Positions 19,838 through 30,273 of a stretch of 64,000 nt of DNA are shown here, piece by piece. The notes beneath the pieces were generated by a model that worked only from the letters and a program-made list of their open reading frames with translations, searched no databases and was not told where the DNA came from. Position 1 is the first letter of the stretch; the number at the start of each line of letters is the position of its first letter. Origin of the DNA: a bacterium BRH_c32 (GTDB lineage: Bacteria; Bacteroidota; Ignavibacteria; Ignavibacteriales; Melioribacteraceae); assembly GCA_001516025.1 (NCBI GenBank), contig LOEU01000021.1, forward strand, positions 95,550-159,549, read 5' to 3'. The translations under genes were made by a program, and so were the position numbers.

Positions 19838-20407
19838 CTATGGAATATAATGACATTTTCTGCATCGAGCTTCGTAACTATCAGAAGCACCAACTAAAAC
19901 TCTTTCTTGGGTGGCTGTTTTTCTCTGTGTCTTATCGGCTGGATTACCGCAAACCACGCATATTGCTAAAGTCTTTGTAATAAATTCGGCTCTTGCTAAT
20001 AATTGAGGCATCGGTTCAAAAGGAATACCTCTATAATCTTGGTCTAATCCTGCAATTATTACTCTTTTACCCGAATTTGCTAACTCTTCTACTACATCTA
20101 TTAAACTGTTATCAAAAAACTGAGCCTCGTCTATCCCTATTACATACGAATCTCTTGATAAATTTATGATTTCTTGTGGTTTTTCTATTAAAATTGATGG
20201 GAGTGATAACTCGCTATGAGATACTATATTAGTAGAGGAGTATCTGACGTCAATTGTAGGTTTAAAAATTATGACATTTTGCTTAGCAATTTGAGCTCGG
20301 CGTAATCTTCTTATTAATTCTTCGGTCTTACCGCTGAACATACAGCCGGTTACAACTTCAATCCAGCCGGTATCTTGCGGTGTAAAATGAGGCGAATAAT
20401 TTATCAT
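19838..20407 (-). CDS. tdk: Thymidine kinase (type II)
   Basis: 189 residues. P-loop GCMFSGKT at 21-28, Walker B and catalytic acid in [10 protein letters not shown], and a zinc site made of CVVCGNPA and CRKCHY near the C-terminus match the bacterial/viral TK1-like family. It phosphorylates thymidine with ATP. It overlaps cdd by ATGA. Confidence 0.97.
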   Translation of the reverse strand: MINYSPHFTPQDTGWIEVVTGCMFSGKTEELIRRLRRAQIAKQNVIIFKPTIDVRYSSTNIVSHSELSLPSILIEKPQEIINLSRDSYVIGIDEAQFFDNSLIDVVEELANSGKRVIIAGLDQDYRGIPFEPMPQLLARAEFITKTLAICVVCGNPADKTQRKTATQERVLVGASDSYEARCRKCHYIP

Positions 20408-20802
20408 CTGTTTAAAAACTCCTCGCCAAATGAATGTGGAATTAATTCAGATATTTTATAAACTTTTGGTGTATTGTCATTATCTAATAAAATCACTTCC
20501 AAATCTTTACCGCATAAATCAAGCAGTACTTGTCTGCACGCACCGCATGGAGGACAGTAAGTGGCCTTATCGCTTGTAATTGCAATCGCCTTAAAATTTC
20601 GTTCTCCTTGGATAAAAGCCGAAAAAAGTGCTGTCCTTTCTGCACATATCGTAAGACTATATGAAGAAGTCTCGATATTTGCTCCGTGATAGATTCTACC
20701 ATCCTCGGTTAATAATGCAGCACCTACATGAAAATTTGAGTAGGGAGCATGAGATTTCTTTGTTGCTTTGATTGCTTCATTCATTAATTCAATTGGAGTC
20801 AT
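20404..20802 (-). CDS. cdd: Cytidine deaminase
   Basis: 132 residues, the usual length of the tetrameric type. Zinc ligands C53, C86 and C89 (CAERTA; PCGACRQ) and the proton-shuttle E55 are present, with the [12 protein letters not shown] substrate loop. It deaminates cytidine and deoxycytidine to uridine compounds. It is 6 bp after the helicase gene and overlaps tdk. Confidence 0.97.
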   Translation of the reverse strand: MTPIELMNEAIKATKKSHAPYSNFHVGAALLTEDGRIYHGANIETSSYSLTICAERTALFSAFIQGERNFKAIAITSDKATYCPPCGACRQVLLDLCGKDLEVILLDNDNTPKVYKISELIPHSFGEEFLNR

Positions 20803-20808
20803 TGAGTT

Positions 20809-22794
20809 TTATCCTAAAATTATTCCTTCATCATAATATTTACTTTTTATTTCCGAAAGGAAGCGAGATGGTTTTGAAAAGTCACTTCCTCTATATCTTT
20901 CATAAATAAATTCGGGATACGAAATATATAAATTTTGTTTTGCTCTTGTTACTGCCACGTAAAATAATCTTCTCTCTTCTTCCAATAATTCCAATTTTCT
21001 TTCAGATTGAGCAGAAGGGAAAACACCATCGATTACATGCATAATAAAAACAGTATGCCATTCCAATCCTTTCGCCGAATGAATTGTAGATAGTGTTAAA
21101 AATTCTCTATCCTCAGGAGGTGCTTCCATATCGACAACACTATTCTGAGGAGGGTCCAGCGCTAAATCAGAAAGAAAATCATCCAAGGATTTATATTGCT
21201 CCGATACATTTAGAAAAGTGTCTAAATCTTTCTTCCGCTTTTTATGGTCATCATATTTTTCTTCAAAATATGGCTCATAATATCTCATAACGAGTTCTAC
21301 TTTCTCCGCAGTGAGGCTGTTTTTTGTATGAAGTTGATGCAATAATTCAAATAGGGGATACAAACGGTCGTTCATATATGATGTTTTTATCTTCTCGGGA
21401 TGTGATTTTAGAGATACTAATCCTGTTGATACAGATTCAATAATAATCTGCGCCTTCTTTGGTCCCACACCTTCATGCAGCAGGAGCACGCGATACCAAC
21501 TAACGAAATCCAAAGGATTTGATGCTATTCTCAAAAACGCAATAACATCTTTTACATGTGCAGATTCCACAAACTTCATTCCGCCGAATTTTTGGTAGTT
21601 TATTCCTGCTTTATTAAGCTCAATTTCAAGATCAAAAGTAGTGTAAGATGATCGGAAAAGTACTGCTATATCTGAAAGGGGAATCCCTTCCTCCCTTAAT
21701 TCTAATATTCTCTCTGTAATGAATTTTGATTGCAGATTCTCATCTTTTGCTTTAACAATTACAGGAAGTTCACCCCCTAACTTATTAGTAAACAACTCCT
21801 TAGGGTATTTCTCTATTGCATTTTCTAATATTTGATTTGCGAAGTCTAGTACCGGCTGTGTGCTTCTATAATTCTCTTCTAATAAAACTAATTTCACATC
21901 TTTAAATAAGTATGGGAATTCAATTATATTTTTAAAGTCCGCTCCGCGAAATGAATAGATAGATTGTGAATCATCTCCCACAACCATTACATTTTGTCTA
22001 AGCTTTGATAGGGCTTTAATTATATCAGACTGAAGTTTATTTGTATCCTGATATTCATCGACCATTATGAACTTTATCGATTCGATTAGAGATCGTGCTC
22101 CGGGTCCGTCCGCTTTTAGAAAATCACGCAAGAAAACTAAAAGATCATCATAATCAAGTAAATGATTCTTTCTCTTGTAGGAAATGTAAAGATTTTCAAT
22201 CTCCTTTATTTTATCGATATAATTAAGATAATCGGGATAATCAGCCATTATAATCTCTTCGATCTCTTTTTCGGTGTTTACTTTGAGACTAAGTATCTTA
22301 AATATTGTCTGTTTCTGAGGAAATTTCTTCTTCAATTCAGCTAATTTTAGCTGACCGCGAATCAGATTTATAGCATCTTCCGAATCACCTTGATCCAAAA
22401 TTGTAAAACTACTATTGAGATTAAAATAGGAGGCGTATCTTCTTAGTGTAATATTTGCGAATGAATGAAAAGTGCCACCATTAACTTTAGAGCATCGATT
22501 ATCTAATAGAGCACTCGCTCTGCTCATCATCTCTTTTGCGGCTTTTCTCGTGAAAGTGAGTAACAGAATAGACTTCGGATCAAACCCTAATTCCACTAAA
22601 CGAGCAACTCGGTAAACTAAAGTTCTGGTTTTTCCGCTTCCTGCTCCGGCAATAACTAAAAAAACACCTTCTAAAGCAGATACTGCTTCATATTGTGCTG
22701 GATTTAACGAGTTTTCATAATCAATCTTAAAATTTATTTCATTAGCTATTACAGGTAATGCATTCGTACGTTTGAGAGTAAAACTTTTGGTCAT
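20809..22794 (-). CDS. UvrD/PcrA-type superfamily 1 DNA helicase
   Basis: 661 residues. Motif I GAGSGKT at 50-56, motif II DEYQDTN near 250, motif III with GDDSQSIYSFRGAD, and motif V/VI with LSTIHSAKGLEWHTVF and FYVAVTRAK are all present, so it should be an active 3'-5' helicase. It is a little shorter than UvrD/PcrA (about 720), lacking their C-terminal extension. Likely a repair or replication-restart helicase. It overlaps the unknown gene upstream by ATGA and leads into cdd, so it is in the salvage operon. Confidence 0.92.
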   Translation of the reverse strand: MTKSFTLKRTNALPVIANEINFKIDYENSLNPAQYEAVSALEGVFLVIAGAGSGKTRTLVYRVARLVELGFDPKSILLLTFTRKAAKEMMSRASALLDNRCSKVNGGTFHSFANITLRRYASYFNLNSSFTILDQGDSEDAINLIRGQLKLAELKKKFPQKQTIFKILSLKVNTEKEIEEIIMADYPDYLNYIDKIKEIENLYISYKRKNHLLDYDDLLVFLRDFLKADGPGARSLIESIKFIMVDEYQDTNKLQSDIIKALSKLRQNVMVVGDDSQSIYSFRGADFKNIIEFPYLFKDVKLVLLEENYRSTQPVLDFANQILENAIEKYPKELFTNKLGGELPVIVKAKDENLQSKFITERILELREEGIPLSDIAVLFRSSYTTFDLEIELNKAGINYQKFGGMKFVESAHVKDVIAFLRIASNPLDFVSWYRVLLLHEGVGPKKAQIIIESVSTGLVSLKSHPEKIKTSYMNDRLYPLFELLHQLHTKNSLTAEKVELVMRYYEPYFEEKYDDHKKRKKDLDTFLNVSEQYKSLDDFLSDLALDPPQNSVVDMEAPPEDREFLTLSTIHSAKGLEWHTVFIMHVIDGVFPSAQSERKLELLEEERRLFYVAVTRAKQNLYISYPEFIYERYRGSDFSKPSRFLSEIKSKYYDEGIILG

Positions 22795-23459
22795 CTTCTG
22801 CGGAGCGCTTTTGGTTTGTTTAATATCTCGGTTATTATAATCATATCTTTCAAAGCCATATTATTATCGAGTTTAGACCTAATTGCCATTACTTTTTCAT
22901 TTTTTGCACTACTAAAATGTTCAACTTTAGAGGCAATACTATCTCCTCTACTTTTAAAAATATCAGTTCTAGATGCGTTCGAGTATTTCGATTTTGCATT
23001 ATAAATCGTCTCTAAAGAGGGTGCTAAATCATAATCAACTATCTTTTTCTTCTGTTCTTCTATTTTATTAGAAACCTTAAATTCAGATTCCTTAAACTCG
23101 GATTCCGGGTCCCAAGTATTAACTTCACCATATTGGTTCGGTCTCTCAATTGTAGACCAATCATCGGTTTTCGGCATCTTTACACCAAACATCTCTTCCA
23201 AAATATCCTTATTGGATTTCTGAGGTGTTCTAGGAGAATCGGGAGCAGGTTTCCTTGCTCCCGATGTCATAAATCTATCATCATCCGATTGGTTCCGGTA
23301 ACTCCTTTGTTCAGTAATTGTACCATCCGGTCTCTCATTCGCCCTAGCCTTCTTTCTTGCTTCTTCTGCTTTTCTCTTTTTGTTTTTATCACCAAAAAGT
23401 CCGCCTAGAATACTTACAATAAAGAAAAATGCTATTAAATAATCTATTATAGAATCCAT
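22791..23459 (-). CDS. Membrane-anchored, low-complexity protein of unknown function
   Basis: 222 residues: one N-terminal membrane helix (about 1-22) followed by a Lys/Arg/Glu-rich stretch and a long hydrophilic, probably disordered part (RSYRNQSDDDRF, KPAPDSPRTP). A helical C-terminus ends in NKPKALRRR. I do not recognise a family. Position between floA and the helicase, with 9 bp to floA and an ATGA overlap to the helicase, suggests co-expression with the flotillin; a role as a membrane scaffold partner would be guesswork. Confidence 0.75.
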   Translation of the reverse strand: MDSIIDYLIAFFFIVSILGGLFGDKNKKRKAEEARKKARANERPDGTITEQRSYRNQSDDDRFMTSGARKPAPDSPRTPQKSNKDILEEMFGVKMPKTDDWSTIERPNQYGEVNTWDPESEFKESEFKVSNKIEEQKKKIVDYDLAPSLETIYNAKSKYSNASRTDIFKSRGDSIASKVEHFSSAKNEKVMAIRSKLDNNMALKDMIIITEILNKPKALRRR

Positions 23460-23468
23460 ATTCAGTTC

Positions 23469-24452
23469 TTATTCTTTCTTGTCGGTTGGTGGTTTTGCTA
23501 TCGAATTTCTCATATCTGTATCTGCTTGAACGTTGCGTAAATTGTAATAATCCATTATACCAAGATTGCCACTTCTGAATGCTTCTGCAATTGAGCGAGG
23601 TATTTCTGCTTCAGCTTCTACTACTCTTGCCTTCATACGAGAAACTTCGGCTGTCATTTCTTGCTCTAAAGCCACAGCAGCAGCTCTTCTTTCCTCTGCT
23701 TTTGCTCTGGCCACTTTCAAATCTGCTTCCGCTTGATCAGTCTGTAAAATTGCACCAATGTTTGTTCCTACGTCCACGTCCGCAATATCGATTGAAAGAA
23801 TTTCAAATGCAGTTCCTGCATCCAATCCCTTAGCCAATACTACTTTTGAAATACTATCAGGATTCTCAAGAACTTCTTTATGTGATTTGCTTGAACCAAT
23901 AGTAGAAACGATACCTTCACCAACTCTTGCTAGAATCGTTGCTTCGGTAGCTCCACCTACTAATCTCTCCAAATTTGCTCTTACCGTAATACGAGCGATC
24001 GCTTTTAATTGAATACCATCTTTAGCAACGGCTGCTACCATTGGAGTCTCAATTACTTTTGGAAGTACTGACATTTTTACTGCTTCGAGTACGTCTCTTC
24101 CCGCTAAATCGATTGCGGCTGCTTTTTCAAATCCTAAATCTAAATTAGCCTTGTTTGCTGAAATTAATGCATTCACTACCTTTGTAGGATTTCCACCGGC
24201 AAGATAATGTGCTTCTAATAAGGATAGATCAACTTCAATTCCTGCTTTAGTTGCAGAAATCAAATTCCTTACAATAACCTGTGGTGATACTTTTCTTAAT
24301 CGCATACCTACTAAATCACGGAATATTTTTACTTTAACTCCGGAAAAATATGCCGTTATAAATAATCCAACTGGTACGAAATATAGAAAAAATGATAAAA
24401 TCACTATTGTTGCAAATATAATTAACAACGAAAATCCTGTTTGCACGTCCAT
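23469..24452 (-). CDS. floA: Flotillin-like protein FloA
   Basis: 327 residues. A hydrophobic hairpin at about 8-35 is followed by the SPFH-type domain ([20 protein letters not shown]) and a coiled Ala/Glu-rich region ([20 protein letters not shown]), the layout of FloA (formerly UPF0365/YqfA). FloA organises membrane microdomains and helps protein complexes form. It is the first gene of the minus-strand operon; the 198-bp gap upstream separates it from divergent clpC. Confidence 0.94.
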   Translation of the reverse strand: MDVQTGFSLLIIFATIVILSFFLYFVPVGLFITAYFSGVKVKIFRDLVGMRLRKVSPQVIVRNLISATKAGIEVDLSLLEAHYLAGGNPTKVVNALISANKANLDLGFEKAAAIDLAGRDVLEAVKMSVLPKVIETPMVAAVAKDGIQLKAIARITVRANLERLVGGATEATILARVGEGIVSTIGSSKSHKEVLENPDSISKVVLAKGLDAGTAFEILSIDIADVDVGTNIGAILQTDQAEADLKVARAKAEERRAAAVALEQEMTAEVSRMKARVVEAEAEIPRSIAEAFRSGNLGIMDYYNLRNVQADTDMRNSIAKPPTDKKE

Positions 24453-24650
24453 TTATTGCTCCCTTTTTGACTTACTTTTTATATTATTAAAGTTATCAAT
24501 AATTATCACGTAAAACAAGATATATAAATTCGTATTATATCTAAATTTTTGACTATTTTAGTGCCTTGATTACAGCAATATGGTTATTTATATTTAGGAA
24601 ACATTTAAGATGGATTTTTTATTTGAATCCAATAAAAAGAAGGTGAATTT
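24453..24650. promoter_or_regulatory. Divergent intergenic region between floA and clpC
   Basis: This 198-bp AT-rich stretch is the only space for promoters of the two divergent operons. A purine-rich AGAAGGTG lies before the clpC ATG as a ribosome-binding site. I see no clear -35/-10 pair, no CtsR-type heptad repeat and no CIRCE-type inverted repeat, so stress control of clpC cannot be shown from sequence. Confidence 0.5.
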
Positions 24651-27170
24651 ATGGATGGTAATTTTTCAGAACGCGTTCAAGAAGTAATAAGACTTAGTAG
24701 GGAAGAAGCTTTAAGAATGGGACATGATTATATCGGGACAGAACATCTTTTACTCGGAATTATTCGTGAAGGGCAGGGTGTGGCTGTTAGAATTATTAGA
24801 AATCTTGAAGTCGATTTAATAAAACTTAAAAAAGCTATTGAAGATACAGTTAGAACTGCAGGAGGTACTCTTACTATTGGTAATATTCCGCTTACCAAAC
24901 AGGCAGAAAAAGTATTAAAAATAACTCAGATCGAATCGAAAATTTATAAATCAGATGTTATTGGAACTGAACATATTCTTCTCTCTCTTTTAAGAGATGA
25001 GGATAATATAGCTACTCAAATCCTTCATCAATTTAATTTGACTTATGATGCAGCCCGCGCTGAATTAAATAATATTCTAAGTGCAAGAGCAGGGCTTGGT
25101 GATAAAGCAGCTCCGCAATCTCCATTCGGTACAACTGCTAAAAAAACTGAAAAAACTAAAACTCCTGTACTCGATAATTTCGGCAGGGACCTTACTAAAT
25201 TAGCTAATGAAGATAAACTCGACCCCGTTGTAGGAAGAGAAAAAGAGATCGAAAGAGTCGCTCAAGTTCTTTCTCGAAGAAAAAAGAATAATCCCGTTTT
25301 AATTGGCGAACCGGGAGTTGGCAAGACTGCAATTGCAGAAGGTCTTGCTCTTAGAATTATTCAAAGAAAAGTACCTCGCATCCTTCAGGATAAAAGAGTT
25401 GTTACTCTGGATCTTGCCGGGCTGGTCGCAGGCACTAAATATCGCGGTCAGTTTGAAGAGAGAATGAAAGCTCTTATGACTGAATTAGAAAAAGCAGATG
25501 ATGTAATTTTATTTATAGATGAACTTCATACAATAGTTGGTGCCGGCGGAGCATCAGGGTCTTTGGATGCTTCTAATATGTTTAAACCTGCTTTAGCACG
25601 CGGCGACATACAGTGTATTGGAGCTACTACTCTTGATGAATATCGTAAGTTTATTGAAACTGATGGTGCTCTCGATAGAAGATTCCAAAAAGTTATGATC
25701 GATCCTCCATCTGTCGATGAAACTATCCAGATTCTCAAAAATATTAAATTCAAATACGAAGAACATCATCATGTTAGATATACTGATGAAGCTATTATTA
25801 ATTCAGTAAAATTAAGCGAGCGATATATTACAGATCGTTACCTTCCGGATAAAGCAATCGATGTTCTCGATGAAGCTGGTTCAAGAGTTCACATGGGCAA
25901 TTTTACTGTTTCTGAAGAGATTCTTAAACTCGAAGAAGAGATTGAAGAAGTTAAACTGCAAAAAGTTTTGGTTGTAAAAAAACAAGATTATGAGGAAGCA
26001 GCTCGTCTAAGAGATAGAGAAAGAACGCTTCAATCCGATCTCGAAATAGCAAAACGTGAATGGGATACTAAAACTAAAGACTTGGTATTCGATGTAACAG
26101 AAGAAGATATTGCAACTGTCGTAGCAATGATGACCGGTATCCCGGTTACTCGAGTAGTTCAAGCTGAATCAGAAAAATTATTGAAAATGGAATCTGCTCT
26201 TAAACAAAGAATCATTGGGCAGGATGATGCAGTTATAAAGCTAAGTAAAGCAATTCGTAGAACCAGAGCCGGATTGAAAAGATCAAATAAACCGATTGGT
26301 ACTTTTATTTTCTTAGGTCCAACCGGTGTCGGTAAAACGGAATTAACAAAAGAATTAGCTCGTTACCTTTTTGATTCAGAGGATGCTCTTATTAGAATCG
26401 ATATGAGCGAGTATATGGAAAAATTCGCCGTATCTAGATTAGTAGGTGCCCCTCCCGGATATGTAGGTTATGAAGAAGGAGGACAGCTTACTGAAAAAGT
26501 TCGCCGTAAACCATATTCAGTTGTTCTATTCGATGAAATTGAAAAAGCACATCCCGATGTTTTCAATATTCTTTTACAAGTGCTTGATGATGGTACTCTT
26601 ACAGATAGTCTCGGAAGGAAAGTCGATTTTAAGAATACAATTATTATTATGACTTCAAATGTTGGGACAAGAGATATAAAGATTGGTGGTGGTTTTGGCT
26701 TCGGCAAAGGGACAGAAGCTGATGAGTATTCGCAACTCAAAAATACCGTTGAAGATGCTATGAAACGTTTATTTAATCCTGAATTTATTAATCGTATCGA
26801 TGATGCTATCGTATTCAGATCCTTGGATAAAGAAGATATCAAGAAAATTATTTTTATTGAGATGAAAGAATTGATTAAAAATCTCGCTGAAAATAAAATG
26901 ACTGTTGAGCTTACAAAAGGAGCGGTTGAATTTTTAGCTGAAAAAGGATTCGATCCTAAATTCGGGGCTAGACCACTGAAAAGAGCAATCCAAAAATTTA
27001 TCGAAGACCCGCTTTCAGAAGAATTATTACTATCTAACTTTAAAGATGGTGATAAAATTGTAATTAAACATAAAAAGAAATCTGAAGAATTATATTTCGT
27101 CTCCGGTAAAACTAATGATATTGAAGATACCGAAGAAACAACTGAAGAAGAAACTAAAGAAAATAATTAG
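24651..27170 (+). CDS. clpC: ATP-dependent Clp protease ATPase subunit ClpC
   Basis: 839 residues. Two Clp-N repeats (about 1-145), first AAA+ module with Walker A GEPGVGKT at 219-226, a UVR-like coiled middle domain ([15 protein letters not shown]), second AAA+ module with GPTGVGKT at 556-563, and the C-terminal D2 small domain. A GFGFG stretch in the second module is in the place of the ClpP-docking loop. ClpC unfolds proteins for ClpP. The C-terminal tail is rich in Glu and Thr. It starts a plus-strand run with pyrE 8 bp behind. Confidence 0.97.
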   Translation: MDGNFSERVQEVIRLSREEALRMGHDYIGTEHLLLGIIREGQGVAVRIIRNLEVDLIKLKKAIEDTVRTAGGTLTIGNIPLTKQAEKVLKITQIESKIYKSDVIGTEHILLSLLRDEDNIATQILHQFNLTYDAARAELNNILSARAGLGDKAAPQSPFGTTAKKTEKTKTPVLDNFGRDLTKLANEDKLDPVVGREKEIERVAQVLSRRKKNNPVLIGEPGVGKTAIAEGLALRIIQRKVPRILQDKRVVTLDLAGLVAGTKYRGQFEERMKALMTELEKADDVILFIDELHTIVGAGGASGSLDASNMFKPALARGDIQCIGATTLDEYRKFIETDGALDRRFQKVMIDPPSVDETIQILKNIKFKYEEHHHVRYTDEAIINSVKLSERYITDRYLPDKAIDVLDEAGSRVHMGNFTVSEEILKLEEEIEEVKLQKVLVVKKQDYEEAARLRDRERTLQSDLEIAKREWDTKTKDLVFDVTEEDIATVVAMMTGIPVTRVVQAESEKLLKMESALKQRIIGQDDAVIKLSKAIRRTRAGLKRSNKPIGTFIFLGPTGVGKTELTKELARYLFDSEDALIRIDMSEYMEKFAVSRLVGAPPGYVGYEEGGQLTEKVRRKPYSVVLFDEIEKAHPDVFNILLQVLDDGTLTDSLGRKVDFKNTIIIMTSNVGTRDIKIGGGFGFGKGTEADEYSQLKNTVEDAMKRLFNPEFINRIDDAIVFRSLDKEDIKKIIFIEMKELIKNLAENKMTVELTKGAVEFLAEKGFDPKFGARPLKRAIQKFIEDPLSEELLLSNFKDGDKIVIKHKKKSEELYFVSGKTNDIEDTEETTEEETKENN

Positions 27171-27178
27171 GAATAAAA

Positions 27179-27757
27179 ATGATTTCTAAAGATAAAGTAT
27201 TAAACATTTTTTTGAATACAAATGCCCTTTTGACAGGGCATTTTTTATTAACTTCGGGAAGACATAGCGATAAATATTTCCAATGCGCTCTAGTTCTTCA
27301 ATATCCGGAGTATAATATTTTATTGGCTGAACAGTTAGTAAATCATATAACTGAATTGGAAATTGATACAGTTATTTCACCTGCAATTGGTGGTATCTGC
27401 GTCGGTCAAGAAGTAGCTCGCCAATTAAACAAAAAATTTATTTTCGCCGAACGCGAAAATGGGAAGATGTCACTTAGACGAGGATTCAAAATTAATGAAG
27501 GTGAAAAACTTTTTGTTTGCGAAGATGTTGTTACTACAGGTGGTTCTGTATTTGAAGTAATGGAATTAGTAAAAGAGAATAATGCAGTCGTAACCGGTGT
27601 CGGTATGATTGTCGATAGAAGTAATAAGAGAGTTAATTTCGGGGTTCCTCAATTCAGCACTCTCGAATTGGATGTAATTTCGTATTCACCTGATGAATGT
27701 CCGTTTTGTAAAGAAAATATACCGTTTGTTAAACCGGGTTCACGTAAAATAAAATAG
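27179..27757 (+). CDS. pyrE: Orotate phosphoribosyltransferase
   Basis: 192 residues. The PRPP-binding motif CEDVVTTGGSV is near 120 and the N-terminal LLTSGRHSDKYFQC loop is typical of PyrE; a C-terminal CPFCKE pair is seen in the longer PyrE subtype. It joins orotate and PRPP to give OMP in pyrimidine synthesis. It lies 8 bp after clpC. Confidence 0.95.
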   Translation: MISKDKVLNIFLNTNALLTGHFLLTSGRHSDKYFQCALVLQYPEYNILLAEQLVNHITELEIDTVISPAIGGICVGQEVARQLNKKFIFAERENGKMSLRRGFKINEGEKLFVCEDVVTTGGSVFEVMELVKENNAVVTGVGMIVDRSNKRVNFGVPQFSTLELDVISYSPDECPFCKENIPFVKPGSRKIK

Positions 27758-27765
27758 AGATAAAA

Positions 27766-29031
27766 ATGAAACTTTGGCAATTATTCTTTTTGCTTCCGAC
27801 TCTTTTAATAGCTCAAATTAAGTACAATGATTATTTTACCGAAAAAACTATGCGTTTCGATTTCACACATTTCGGAGATAAAAACTCCGAAGAGATCGGA
27901 TTCGATAAAATTATCGAAGAAGGGGATTGGGCAGGAACTAAAATCAATCTTATCGATCCATTCGGTTATGGTAATTATAAATTTATTTTGAAAGACTCCG
28001 ATTCGAATAAAGAAATTTATTCGATGGGTTTTTCCACTCTCTTTATGGAATGGCAGACTACCGAAGAAGCAAAGACAGTTAAAAAATCTTTCGAAGGCTC
28101 TATCCGATTTCCGTTTCCCAAATCTAATTCAGTATTAGAAATTTATAGAAGAGATAAAAAAGGGAATTTTGTAAAAAAATTAGAATATAATATTGATCCT
28201 CAAAGTTATTTTATTCATAAAGAAATGAGATACAATTTCCCAAATTTCAAAGTTCATTACTCAGGTAATAGCAATGAGAAATTAGATATTGTTTTTGTCC
28301 CTGAAGGATATACTAAAGAAGAGATGACGAAATTCAAAAAAGATTGCGAAAGATTAAGTAAATCTTTATTTAGTTATGAACCATTTTCTAATTATGAAAA
28401 TAGTATAAATATTTGGGGAGTTGAAGCAGACTCTAAAGATTCCGGTACTGATATTCCGGGTGAGAATGTATGGAAAAATACAATTATTAGTTCCAACTTT
28501 TATACCTTCGATAGCGAACGTTATTTAATGACTAGTAATTATTTTGATGTAAGAGATATCGCCGCTAATGCTCCTTATGACCAAATTTATATAATTGTTA
28601 ATACTTCAAAATATGGTGGAGGCGCAATTTATAACTACTATTCTCTTACAGGTGCCGATCATAAATTAGCAGGTCAGGTTTTTGTTCATGAATTTGGTCA
28701 TGGATTAGCAGGTCTTGCGGATGAATATTCCGGTGATGATACTTACCTAGATTTTTACCCTCTTGATGTTGAACCGTGGGAACCAAACGTTACTACATTA
28801 GTTAATTTTGAAAGTAAATGGAAATCAATGCTTGATAAAGATACTCCTATACCTACTCCGGCAACTGATAAATTTAAATCGAAATTAGGAGTGTTTGAAG
28901 GTGGCGGATATGTTGCAAAGGGAGTATATAGACCTTCGGTAAATTCTCTTATGAATTCGTTTTCAGTAAATGAATTTAATCCGGTTTGTAAAAAAACATT
29001 GAGCGATTTCATTAACTACTATTCCAAATAA
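27766..29031 (+). CDS. Secreted M64 family metallopeptidase
   Basis: 421 residues with a signal peptide (MKLWQLFFLLPTLLIAQ). An N-terminal beta domain (about 25-150) is followed by the catalytic domain with zinc motif HEFGHGLAGLADEY; H308, E309 and H312 are the key residues. This is the M64 (IgA-peptidase-like) family; bacteria in soil and sediment use such enzymes on unknown proteins, so the IgA name should not be taken as function. It is complete and should be active outside the inner membrane. Confidence 0.93.
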   Translation: MKLWQLFFLLPTLLIAQIKYNDYFTEKTMRFDFTHFGDKNSEEIGFDKIIEEGDWAGTKINLIDPFGYGNYKFILKDSDSNKEIYSMGFSTLFMEWQTTEEAKTVKKSFEGSIRFPFPKSNSVLEIYRRDKKGNFVKKLEYNIDPQSYFIHKEMRYNFPNFKVHYSGNSNEKLDIVFVPEGYTKEEMTKFKKDCERLSKSLFSYEPFSNYENSINIWGVEADSKDSGTDIPGENVWKNTIISSNFYTFDSERYLMTSNYFDVRDIAANAPYDQIYIIVNTSKYGGGAIYNYYSLTGADHKLAGQVFVHEFGHGLAGLADEYSGDDTYLDFYPLDVEPWEPNVTTLVNFESKWKSMLDKDTPIPTPATDKFKSKLGVFEGGGYVAKGVYRPSVNSLMNSFSVNEFNPVCKKTLSDFINYYSK

Positions 29032-29034
29032 TAA

Positions 29035-30273
29035 ATGATACAAAAAAAATTATACCGTGCTTTAGAAAATATTGCTTCCAAACATTTTAATACTGAAAAA
29101 GAATTATTGACAGAAATTCTCGAAGAACTCATTAATGATCCTCGGACTGATATTTTGGGTGGAAGGGTTTGGCAATTAGATTCGGTTGAACATACTTATA
29201 GATTATACTTCCAATGCGGTAAGGTGCAAAAAATTCCTAAATATTTTGCGCTCAAAATTGAAGATTATCCAGTTTTCGATAAGATAACCGAAGAGAGAAC
29301 AATTCTCGCTAGCGAAACTAATGAAACGCTTATTTCAAAAGGGATATTTAAATATTCTGCCTCAGGAGTTGGAAGTAAAATTAGAGTTAATGGAAATAGA
29401 TATTATGAATATCTTATCGCTCTCAATAGCAACGAGATCGGGAATGATTTAAGATATACTCTAAATATTGTTGCTACTGTTTTAACCTCTAAACTGCACG
29501 AAAGAAAAATCGCACAGTCACAACAAAGTTTAATCGCTGATCTCGATAAAGCGAAGCAATTACAAAAAAGTATTCTTCCCGAACATGAATACCGATTCCA
29601 TAACTATGATATATTTGGTGTTACAATCCCCGCAGAAATTATTGGAGGAGATTTTTATGATTATCTCAAAATTGGCGATGAAGAAGACCGCCTTGGTGTA
29701 GTGGTCGGTGATGCAGCATCAAAAGGCATTGCAGCCGCTGCCGAAGCTATGTATATTTCCGGTGCCGTTAGAATGGCTTCTACTTTTCAAATGAAAATAT
29801 CTCCTATGATGAATCGCTTGAATCAACTCATTAATAAAATATTTAGCGATGATAAATTCGCTACCTTATTCTATGGTGAATTATCTAACGATAAAAAGGG
29901 ACTTTTCCTCTATGCTAGTGCAGGTCATAATCCTCCAATGTTTTATAGTAAATACAAAAATAAAATTTCATATCTTCAACCAACCGGACCATTAGTTGGT
30001 CCTGCTCCTAATTCCAAGTATGAAACCGATAGTATTAATTTTTATAACGGAGATATACTTGTAATATATACAGATGGCGTTGTTGAATCTGCCAATCATA
30101 AATATGAATTTTATGAAGAGAAACGTTTAGAAAAAATTATTAAAAAAAATGTAGATAAAACTCCAAAAGAAATTGTTGCTCTGATTCTGGATGATGTTAT
30201 TAAGTTCTCCACTACCGAGAGCAAATATGTTGATGATAAAACAATTGTAGTTATTAAAAGGAAAGATAGATGA
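29035..30273 (+). CDS. SpoIIE-type PP2C serine phosphatase with N-terminal GAF-like sensor
   Basis: 412 residues. Residues about 1-165 look like a GAF-type sensory domain. A short helix (DLDKAKQLQKSILP) leads into the PP2C domain with metal-binding acids in GGDFYDY and VVGDAASKG, and later GHNPPMFY and YTDGVVES. Phosphatases of this class usually switch anti-sigma/anti-anti-sigma partners or other signalling proteins. It starts 3 bp after the peptidase and overlaps the PduS-like gene by 4 bp, so it is co-translated with the microcompartment-linked pair; no anti-sigma or STAS partner is seen nearby. Confidence 0.92.
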   Translation: MIQKKLYRALENIASKHFNTEKELLTEILEELINDPRTDILGGRVWQLDSVEHTYRLYFQCGKVQKIPKYFALKIEDYPVFDKITEERTILASETNETLISKGIFKYSASGVGSKIRVNGNRYYEYLIALNSNEIGNDLRYTLNIVATVLTSKLHERKIAQSQQSLIADLDKAKQLQKSILPEHEYRFHNYDIFGVTIPAEIIGGDFYDYLKIGDEEDRLGVVVGDAASKGIAAAAEAMYISGAVRMASTFQMKISPMMNRLNQLINKIFSDDKFATLFYGELSNDKKGLFLYASAGHNPPMFYSKYKNKISYLQPTGPLVGPAPNSKYETDSINFYNGDILVIYTDGVVESANHKYEFYEEKRLEKIIKKNVDKTPKEIVALILDDVIKFSTTESKYVDDKTIVVIKRKDR

